Source: Nocardioides sp. YIM 152315 (lineage in GTDB: Bacteria; Actinomycetota; Actinomycetes; Propionibacteriales; Nocardioidaceae). Taken from it: a DNA stretch of 39,766 nucleotides. Location of the stretch: positions 1 to 39,766 of the forward strand of contig NZ_JARGER010000049.1 of NCBI RefSeq assembly GCF_029210375.1, read 5' to 3'. Position numbers and translations under genes: made by a program. Position 1 is the first letter of the stretch; each line of letters starts with the position of its first letter. Shown piece after piece: positions 34,674 through 39,766 of this stretch. The notes under the pieces were generated by a model. That model ran no database searches and was not told where the DNA came from. It worked only from the letters and a program-made list of their open reading frames with translations.

Positions 34674-35453
34674 ATGAGCATGGCGAATGCTCGCCTTCGA
34701 GACGTGTCCGTCGTGGCGGCCCGCATCGGAGTCGTGGCCGCGCTGGTCCTGTGCTGGGAGCTCGGGTCCCGGTCGGGCTACCTCGACCCGTTGACCTTCT
34801 CCAGCCCGAGTCGGGTCGCGCCGCAGTTCGTCGACCTCTTCTCCTCGCCCGTCGTGAGCGTCGACCTGGAGTCCACGGTGAAGAACGTCGGCTTCGGCTT
34901 CGCGTCCGGTGCCCTCGCGGGCGGGGTCCTCGGGCTCCTGCTGCTGGGCATGGGCGAGTCGGTCCGCGGCATCCTGCTGAACTACGTGGTGTCGCTGCAG
35001 GCGATTCCGCTGCTCGTCTTCTACCCGCTCCTGCTGACGATCTTCGGCCTCACGAGGCTGCCGATCGTCATCATCGTCGCGGTCGTCGTGATGGTCCCCG
35101 TGACGGTCGGCGTGACGAACTCGTTCGCCGCGGTGCCGAGATCGCTGGTGCGGCTCACGCGGGCGCTCGATCTCTCGCGTGGCACGGCCCTGCGGAAGGT
35201 CTACCTGCCCGCCGCGGTGCCGCTGCTGTTCCCCTCGCTGCGGCTCGGCTTCCTCCTCGCGATGGTGAGTGCCATCGGGATGGAGTTCGTCGTCGCGTCG
35301 CAGGGGCTGGGCTACGCCGTCGCGCACAGCTACCACGCATTCGCGACCGATCAGATGTACGCGCTCATCGTGTTCATCTGCCTCCTTGCCGTGGTCGTCG
35401 ACGTGGCCCTGACCGCGGTCGAGAACCGCCTGCGACGGGACCGGGTCGCATGA
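34674..35453 (+). CDS. ABC transporter permease 1
   Basis: 259 aa, six predicted helices of the SsuC/TauC class. The cytoplasmic coupling loop is recognisable near residues 163-190 (RLTRALDLSRGTALRKVYLP). ATG 34674 starts 4 nt after the ATPase stop. The gene ends GCA-TGA, and its stop shares ATGA with a 24-codon mini-ORF that separates it from permease 2. The two permeases differ in sequence and presumably form a heterodimer. Confidence 0.9.
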   Translation: MSMANARLRDVSVVAARIGVVAALVLCWELGSRSGYLDPLTFSSPSRVAPQFVDLFSSPVVSVDLESTVKNVGFGFASGALAGGVLGLLLLGMGESVRGILLNYVVSLQAIPLLVFYPLLLTIFGLTRLPIVIIVAVVVMVPVTVGVTNSFAAVPRSLVRLTRALDLSRGTALRKVYLPAAVPLLFPSLRLGFLLAMVSAIGMEFVVASQGLGYAVAHSYHAFATDQMYALIVFICLLAVVVDVALTAVENRLRRDRVA

Positions 35454-35524
35454 ACACCCCACGAAATCGCACGCTTCCCCCGCTGCGCTCCTCCAGCGCA
35501 CGATTCCGCGGGGACCCCGCATGA
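35450..35524 (+). repeat. 71-bp intercistronic unit, copy A, also a 24-aa mini-ORF
   Basis: From the ATGA at 35450 to the ATGA at 35521 is exactly 71 bp. The unit reads as an ORF of 24 codons: begins MNTPR, PPLRSS at residues 10-15, ends DPA, stop TGA 35522-35524. Its ATG overlaps the permease 1 stop and its stop overlaps the permease 2 start, so three frames are linked by ATGA on both sides. It is clearly related to the units at 39661 and 39732. In this copy CCCCGC and GCGGGG can pair around an inner stem TGCGCT/AGCGCA with loop CCTCC. Whether the peptide or the DNA/RNA structure matters is unknown. Confidence 0.75.
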
Positions 35525-36315
35525 GCGCCGCCACGGTCTCGGCGTCCGAGGCGACCGCACCCGTGGTGAGGCGACCGTCGACGCGGCTGATCGGCGTCGC
35601 GATCAACGTCGCGGTGGTCCTCGGGCTCCTGCTCGCGTGGTGGGGCGTGTCGACCTCCTCCCGGTACGTCGCCGCTCCCGGTGAGACCCTCCGGTCGCTG
35701 TGGCGCGGCCTCGTCGACGGCGACCTGGGGTCGGCGGCCGTCGACACGGTCGGCTCGGCGGTGGTGGGCTTCGCGGGTGCGGCCGTCGTCGGCGTGCTCG
35801 GGGGCTACCTGCTCGCGGTGCGCCCGTTCCTCGGCGCCGTCATGACTCCGCTGGTGCGCTGCTACGGAAGCATCCCGCACATCATCTTCCTGCCCATCCT
35901 GCTGAGCGCCTTCGGTGTCGGCCATCAGTCGAAGATCGGGATGGCGGCGCTCGTCTCGGTGCTGCCGGTGCTGATGTACACGGCGTCGGGCGTGCGCGAG
36001 GTGTCTCCGCTGCTGGTGAAGGTCGGCCGGTCGCTCGACATCGGGGTCCTCGGCATGGCGTTCCGCATCCGCCTGCGTGGGGCGGTGCCCTCCGTGGTGG
36101 TGGGGTTGCGTCTGGGCTTCGCGGCGGCGTTCCTCGCGGTCGTGATCTCGGAGTTCTTCGGCTCGGAGGCCGGCGTGGGGGTGGAGATGGCGCGCGCGTA
36201 CGGCGCGTTCGCCTACGACCGCCTGCTCGCGACCGTGGTCCTGGCGCTGGCGATCTCGTTCACCGTCAACTGGCTCTTCCTCCTGCTCGAGCGACGTCTC
36301 GGCTACCGGTCCTGA
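35521..36315 (+). CDS. ABC transporter permease 2
   Basis: 264 aa, SsuC/TauC-class permease with about six helices; the N-terminus (to about residue 20) is cytoplasmic. The coupling-loop region is near residues 160-190 (VREVSPLLVKVGRSLDIG). ATG 35521 overlaps the stop of the mini-ORF (ATGA), with no usable Shine-Dalgarno, so translation probably depends on ribosomes arriving through the 71-bp unit. Confidence 0.9.
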   Translation: MSAATVSASEATAPVVRRPSTRLIGVAINVAVVLGLLLAWWGVSTSSRYVAAPGETLRSLWRGLVDGDLGSAAVDTVGSAVVGFAGAAVVGVLGGYLLAVRPFLGAVMTPLVRCYGSIPHIIFLPILLSAFGVGHQSKIGMAALVSVLPVLMYTASGVREVSPLLVKVGRSLDIGVLGMAFRIRLRGAVPSVVVGLRLGFAAAFLAVVISEFFGSEAGVGVEMARAYGAFAYDRLLATVVLALAISFTVNWLFLLLERRLGYRS

Positions 36316-36331
36316 CGGTGCGGATCGCCGG

Positions 36332-36379
36332 TTGACATCGCTATTTCTGTAGACCAGAATCTATCTCTGATCTACAGAA
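36332..36379 (+). promoter_or_regulatory. Dioxygenase operon promoter with two operators
   Basis: A consensus TTGACA (36332-36337) and CAGAAT (36355-36360) are 17 nt apart. Operator 1 TTCTG-TAGAC-CAGAA (36345-36359) covers the -10; operator 2 CTCTG-ATCTA-CAGAA (36365-36379) starts 20 bp later over the expected start site. This layout suits repression released by an inducer. Confidence 0.65.
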
Positions 36380-36393
36380 GAAGGAGGCTGCTC

Positions 36394-37776
36394 ATGCGCG
36401 ACGCGGACGTCGTCCTCGCGAACGTGCGCCGGGGGATGCTCCCGGCCCACATCTACAACGACACCGAGGTCTTCGAGGCCGAGAGGGAACGGCTGTTCTC
36501 GCGCTCGTGGATGTTCGTCGCCCACGAGTCCGAGATCCCGCAGGTCGGCGACTACGTCGTGCGCCGGGTGATGGACAACTCGTTCATCGTCAGCCGCGAC
36601 CAGTCCGGCGACGTGCACGCGATGTTCAACATGTGCCTGCACCGCGGCATGCAGGTCTGCCGCGCCGAGCAGGGCAACGCCTCGCACTTCCGCTGCCCCT
36701 ACCACGGCTGGTCCTACCGCAACGACGGCCGCATCGTCGGTCTGCCCTTCCACCAGGAGGCGTACGGCGGCGAGGCGGGCTTCGCCCGCAAGGGCCAGCG
36801 CCTGGTGCCGGCACCGAGCCTGGACAGCATCAACGGCCTGATCTTCGTGTCGATGGACCCGGACGCCCCGCCGCTGCGGGAGTTCCTCGGCGACTTCGCG
36901 TTCTACCTCGACTACTACACCAGGCAGAGCCCGAGCGGCGTCGAGGTGCTCGGCCCGCAGCGCTGGCGGGTCAAGGCGAACTGGAAGATCGGCGCCGAGA
37001 ACTTCGCCGGCGACATGTACCACACGCCCCAGACCCACACGAGCGTCGTCGAGATCGGCCTCTTCCGCGAGCCGAAGGCGGAGAAGCGCAAGGACGGCTG
37101 CACCTACTGGGCCGGCCGCGGCGGCGGCACGACGTACAAGCTCCCCCCGGGCTCGCTCGAGGAGCGCCTGCAGTACGTCGGCTACCCCGACGAGATGATC
37201 AAGAAGATGTTGGAGCAGTGGTCCCAGGACCAGCTCGACGTGATCGGCCGCGACGGCTTCATGATCTCCGCTGCGTCCGTCTTCCCGAACCTCAGCCTGG
37301 TGCACAACTGGCCCAAGGTCGCCGACAGCGACGACGTGCTGCCCTTCATCTCCCTGCGCCAGTGGCAGCCGATCAGCGCCGACGAGACCGAGGTGCTGTC
37401 GTGGTTCGTCGTCGACAAGGAGGCGCCGGAGGAGTTCAAGAAGCTCTCCTACAAGGCCTACCTGATGTGCTTCGGCAGCAGCGGCATGTTCGAGCAGGAC
37501 GACGTCGAGAACTGGGTCTCGCTCACCAACACCGCCGCCGGCACCATGGCGCGCCGGCTGCTGCTCAACGGCCGGATGGGCATGCTCCAGGACGACACCC
37601 CGGTCGTCGAGCCGCTCGCGCCCGAGGAGTTCGCCGGACCGGGCGTCGCCCGGGTCGGGTACGGCGAGTACAACCAGCGCGCGCTGCTGGCCGAGTGGGC
37701 CGACCACCTCGAGCAGGAGCCGCCCGCGACCGCGACGACGGTCGTCGGCATGTCCGGTCAGGCGGAGTGCTCGTGA
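36394..37776 (+). CDS. Ring-hydroxylating dioxygenase, alpha (Rieske) subunit
   Basis: 460 aa, the catalytic subunit that adds O2 to an aromatic ring to give a cis-dihydrodiol. Rieske cluster ligands: Cys81/His83 (CLHRG) and Cys101/His104 (CPYHGW). Mononuclear iron: His210 and His215 (GDMYHTPQTH), a carboxylate at Asp369 or Asp370 (EQDDVENW), and bridging Asp207. Start has AAGGAGG upstream. Beta subunit, dehydrogenase and ferredoxin genes follow in one operon; no reductase is inside the window. The family is certain, but the substrate cannot be read from the sequence; the adjacent importer suggests an aromatic carboxylate. Confidence 0.94.
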   Translation: MRDADVVLANVRRGMLPAHIYNDTEVFEAERERLFSRSWMFVAHESEIPQVGDYVVRRVMDNSFIVSRDQSGDVHAMFNMCLHRGMQVCRAEQGNASHFRCPYHGWSYRNDGRIVGLPFHQEAYGGEAGFARKGQRLVPAPSLDSINGLIFVSMDPDAPPLREFLGDFAFYLDYYTRQSPSGVEVLGPQRWRVKANWKIGAENFAGDMYHTPQTHTSVVEIGLFREPKAEKRKDGCTYWAGRGGGTTYKLPPGSLEERLQYVGYPDEMIKKMLEQWSQDQLDVIGRDGFMISAASVFPNLSLVHNWPKVADSDDVLPFISLRQWQPISADETEVLSWFVVDKEAPEEFKKLSYKAYLMCFGSSGMFEQDDVENWVSLTNTAAGTMARRLLLNGRMGMLQDDTPVVEPLAPEEFAGPGVARVGYGEYNQRALLAEWADHLEQEPPATATTVVGMSGQAECS

Positions 37777-38369
37777 CGACCTACCTCCCGATCCGGTCGG
37801 CCGACTCCCCGCTCGGCCAGGACGCCCCGACCACCGACGCGGTGGGCGCGTCGCTGGCCTTCGACGACCCGCGGCACCTGCTGGCGCACCGCTGGCTGGT
37901 CGAGGAGACCTACGTCCTCGACCACCAGGACTACGACGCCTGGCTGGGCCTGCTCGCCGAGGACATCCACTACTACATGCCGATCCGGGTCACGACCGCG
38001 CTCGGCACCGGCTACGACACCGCGAAGCGGATGGCGCACTTCGACGAGGACAAGTACTCGCTGAGCCGCCGCGTCGCCCGCTTCCAGACCGAGCACGCCT
38101 GGACCGAGGACCCGCCGTCCCGGATCCGTCACCACCTGTCCAACGTGCGCACCTTCGCCACGGCGAACGACGACGAGCTCGTCGTCGAGTCCGCGGTGCT
38201 GCTCTTCCGCAGCCGCGGCGACGTCAACGAGGCCTCGCTCATCTCGGCGGGTCGCACCGACCTGCTCCGGCGTGCCGGCGCCCTCGGCGGTGGTTGGCTC
38301 CTCGCCCGTCGCCACATCGCGGTCGACGAGTCGGTGCTCCGCACCCAGAACCTGGCGATCTTCCTGTGA
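37773..38369 (+). CDS. Ring-hydroxylating dioxygenase, beta subunit
   Basis: 198-aa structural subunit with the NTF2-like fold. VEETYVLDHQDYDAWLGLLA and DIHYYMPIR are typical beta-subunit signatures; FDEDKYSLSRRVARFQTEHA and SRIRHHLSNVR follow at the usual spacing. GTG 37773 overlaps the alpha stop (GTGA), with GGCGGAG just upstream. It forms an alpha3beta3 hexamer in known systems. Confidence 0.92.
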   Translation: MTTYLPIRSADSPLGQDAPTTDAVGASLAFDDPRHLLAHRWLVEETYVLDHQDYDAWLGLLAEDIHYYMPIRVTTALGTGYDTAKRMAHFDEDKYSLSRRVARFQTEHAWTEDPPSRIRHHLSNVRTFATANDDELVVESAVLLFRSRGDVNEASLISAGRTDLLRRAGALGGGWLLARRHIAVDESVLRTQNLAIFL

Positions 38370-38674
38370 AGCTCTCGTGGGAGGGCGAGGCCGAGGACGC
38401 AGCGGCGGCGGCCCGGGCCGGTTCGGAGCTCGAGACGCTGCGCGCGCACGCGGAGGGTGACGTCGTCACGGTCGGCAACGAGTTCGCCGAGGTCCGGGTC
38501 TCCAAGGTGCTGACCCGCAACGGCGCCCGACTGCTGGTGGAGTCGCCCAAGAGCGGCCAGTGGATCACGCTGGACCCGCTCGAGCTCGAGTCGCTGACCT
38601 GGCAGAACACCGCGACGTTCTCGGCGATGGTGGGCAACCCGTTCGCGCCGCTCTTCCCCGAGGCCGAGCAGTGA
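38366..38674 (+). CDS. Unrecognised 102-aa protein within the dioxygenase operon
   Basis: Starts VKLSWEGEAEDAAAAARAG, then an Ala/Glu-rich helix, a beta-rich middle (DVVTVGNEFAEVRVSKVLT, LLVESPKSGQWITLDPLELE) and a C-terminal helix (NTATFSAMVGNPFAPLF). No cysteines, no membrane segment and no signal peptide, so it is neither a ferredoxin nor a classic reductase part. It overlaps both neighbours by GTGA and is therefore locked into the alpha-beta-X-dehydrogenase-ferredoxin order. It could be an assembly or stability factor for the dioxygenase, but nothing in the sequence shows this. Confidence 0.7.
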   Translation: MKLSWEGEAEDAAAAARAGSELETLRAHAEGDVVTVGNEFAEVRVSKVLTRNGARLLVESPKSGQWITLDPLELESLTWQNTATFSAMVGNPFAPLFPEAEQ

Positions 38675-39453
38675 CCGGCTGGCTCGACGGCAAGCGCGCC
38701 CTCGTGGTCGGCGCGGGCTCCGGCATCGGTCGCGGCGTCGTGGACGCGTTCCTGGAGGAAGGAGCCCGGGTCGCTGCTCTCGAGCTCGACCGGGCCAAGT
38801 GCGCCGCCCTCGGCGAGGAGCGCGACGACGTGGTGGTCGTCCAGGGCGACGCGACGACGCGGGTGGCGAACGAGCAGGCGGTCGCCACCGCGCTCGACGC
38901 GTTCGGCGGCCTCGACGTGCTCGTCGGCTGTGTGGGGATCTTCGACTTCTACCGGCCGCTCTCCGACATCGACCCCGACGACGTCGATCGCGCGTTCGAC
39001 GAGATCTTCGCGGTCAACGTGAAGTCGCAGCTGCACTCGGTGAAGGCGGCCTCGGCCGCCCTGCGTGCCTCGCGCGGCAGCGTCGTGCTCACCGAGTCGA
39101 CCTCGGCGTACTACCCCGGCCGGGGCGGCGCGCTCTACGTCGCCTCGAAGTTCGCCGTCCGCGGGCTGGTGACCACCCTCGGCCACGAGCTCGCGCCCGA
39201 GGTGCGCGTCAACGGGGTCGCCCCCGGGGGCACCCTCGGCACCGACCTGCGCGGTCTCTCGACCCTCGGCCTCGACGACCGTCGGCTCGACGGTCCCGAC
39301 CGCGCGGCCGACCTGGCCGCGCGCAACCCGCTCGGCGTGGCGCTCTCGGGCGCCGACCACGCCTGGAGCTACGTCTTCCTCGCGTCCGACCGGGCGCGGG
39401 GCATCTCCGGCCGCACCGTCCACAGCGACGGCGGCATGGGGATCAAGGTCTGA
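38671..39453 (+). CDS. cis-Dihydrodiol dehydrogenase (BphB-like SDR)
   Basis: 260 aa. VVGAGSGIGRGVVDAFLEEGA binds NAD; GCVGIFDFYRPL replaces the common NNAG motif in the manner of BphB/NahB-type enzymes; catalytic Ser143/Ser145 (TESTSAYYPG), Tyr156 and Lys160 (YVASK). ELAPEVRVNGVAPGGTLGTD and the following LRG strongly resemble BphB. It should oxidise the dihydrodiol made by the dioxygenase to a catechol. GTG 38671 overlaps the stop of the 102-aa gene (GTGA). Confidence 0.9.
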   Translation: MTGWLDGKRALVVGAGSGIGRGVVDAFLEEGARVAALELDRAKCAALGEERDDVVVVQGDATTRVANEQAVATALDAFGGLDVLVGCVGIFDFYRPLSDIDPDDVDRAFDEIFAVNVKSQLHSVKAASAALRASRGSVVLTESTSAYYPGRGGALYVASKFAVRGLVTTLGHELAPEVRVNGVAPGGTLGTDLRGLSTLGLDDRRLDGPDRAADLAARNPLGVALSGADHAWSYVFLASDRARGISGRTVHSDGGMGIKV

Positions 39454-39466
39454 AGGAGCTCACGAC

Positions 39467-39664
39467 ATGCCGGTGCTGAAGGCCGATCTGGCCGCCTGCC
39501 AGGGCTACGCCAACTGCGTCGTCGCCGCCGACGACGTCTACGACATCGACGACGACGGCCTCGTCGTGCTGCTGCGCAGCGAGGTCGAGGAGTCCGACCG
39601 GACCCGCGTGGAGACGGCGGCGCGCAGCTGCCCGGTCTCCGCCCTCTGGCTCGAGGACGCATGA
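39467..39664 (+). CDS. 3Fe-4S ferredoxin
   Basis: 65 aa. Cys11, Cys17 and Cys55 (ACQGYANC ... SCPV) fit the C-x5-C...CP pattern of 3Fe-4S ferredoxins, with Ala or Asn where the fourth cysteine would be. AAGGAG lies about 8 nt before the ATG. As last enzyme gene of the dioxygenase operon seen here it should carry electrons to the Rieske centre; actinobacterial dioxygenases such as phenanthrene dioxygenase of Nocardioides KP7 also use such ferredoxins. Its stop overlaps the mini-ORF unit (ATGA). Confidence 0.92.
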   Translation: MPVLKADLAACQGYANCVVAADDVYDIDDDGLVVLLRSEVEESDRTRVETAARSCPVSALWLEDA

Positions 39665-39735
39665 ACACCCCACGACGTTCTTCTCCTCCCCCGCTCCGCT
39701 CCTCCGGCGAACAACGCCGCAGGGACCCCGCATGA
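39661..39735 (+). repeat. 71-bp intercistronic unit, copy B, also a 24-aa mini-ORF
   Basis: ATGA at 39661 (sharing the ferredoxin stop) to ATGA at 39732 is again exactly 71 bp. The 24-codon frame starts MNTPRRSSPPPLRSS, then GEQ, and ends DPA with stop TGA 39733-39735. Compared with copy A it keeps both ends and the CGCTCCTCC core but differs in 10 of 24 codons, mostly changing the amino acid. A stem CGGCG/CGCCG with loop AACAA is possible here. Confidence 0.75.
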
Positions 39736-39766
39736 ACACCCCACGGCGTTCTTCTCCTCCCCCGCT
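39732..39766 (+). repeat. 71-bp intercistronic unit, copy C, cut by the window end
   Basis: The first 35 bases of a third unit follow copy B directly, sharing ATGA. It starts MNTPRRSSPPP and differs from copy B at one visible position (CGG for CGA). Tandem placement shows that units can be chained head to tail. Confidence 0.7.

Noticed and set aside
35450..35524. The antisense frame of the 71-bp unit as the true conserved peptide
   Set aside because: The reverse frame shows somewhat more synonymous change between copies (3 of 10 changed codons against 1 of 10), but it has no start or stop bounds and runs into antisense of the permeases; kept as a DNA/RNA element with a plus-strand mini-ORF.

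Overview
The window is about 39.8 kb of very GC-rich bacterial DNA with dense, strongly GC3-biased genes, many GTG starts, 4-nt GTGA/ATGA gene overlaps and many apparently leaderless promoters. Protein families, gene order (glgE-treS-mak-glgB beside glgP; proA-nadD-rsfS-histidine phosphatase) and style fit an actinobacterium, most likely Nocardioides or another Nocardioidaceae. The genus is my inference from style, not from a marker gene. I see no rRNA, CRISPR array, transposase, integrase or plasmid/phage gene. There is one tRNA, tRNA-Ala(GGC).

Region 1 (1-8.1 kb) is mixed housekeeping and accessory DNA: a secreted HEXXH metallopeptidase (minus strand), a divergent B12-type acyl-CoA mutase large subunit, a decayed gene remnant, a cysteine-less thioredoxin/TPR chaperone-like protein, a LysR regulator divergent from an EamA/DMT transporter with a suspicious 3' end, and a GNAT-remnant/NUDIX hydrolase.

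Region 2 (8.1-20.5 kb) is a complete alpha-glucan/trehalose block. On the minus strand glgE, treS, mak and glgB form one operon with overlapping genes (the trehalose -> maltose -> maltose-1-phosphate -> alpha-glucan route plus branching). glgP runs divergently from glgE and converges on glgX (debranching). A 74-nt, near-perfect, lower-GC hairpin lies between glgP and glgX.

Region 3 (20.5-27.1 kb) is core metabolism: enoyl-CoA hydratase, a small membrane protein, etfB-etfA, proA, a 50-aa membrane protein, nadD, rsfS, a GpgP-like phosphatase and tRNA-Ala.

Region 4 (27.1-31.9 kb) is accessory catabolism: NTF2-like and EthD proteins, an acyl-CoA dehydrogenase coupled to an APH-type kinase (resembling the ACAD10/11 or LvaA/LvaC partnership), an Asp/Glu-racemase-superfamily protein and a short-chain dehydrogenase.

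Region 5 (31.9-39.8 kb) looks like an aromatic-compound uptake and dioxygenation unit: SDR, an SsuA/nitrate/taurine-type ABC transporter (binding protein, ATPase, two permeases), a ring-hydroxylating dioxygenase (alpha, beta), an unrecognised 102-aa protein, a BphB-like dihydrodiol dehydrogenase and a 3Fe-4S ferredoxin. Three promoter regions here share an operator-like inverted repeat (TTCTG-N5-CAGAA) with a second site or half-site exactly 20 bp downstream, so one unseen regulator probably controls the island. Within this island, a 71-bp unit that is also a 24-codon mini-ORF sits exactly at ATGA stop/start junctions: once between the two permease genes, and twice in tandem after the ferredoxin, running off the window end. 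This is the most unusual structure in the window.

No gene-free stretch exceeds about 215 bases. Positions 1-129 hold nothing I can identify.
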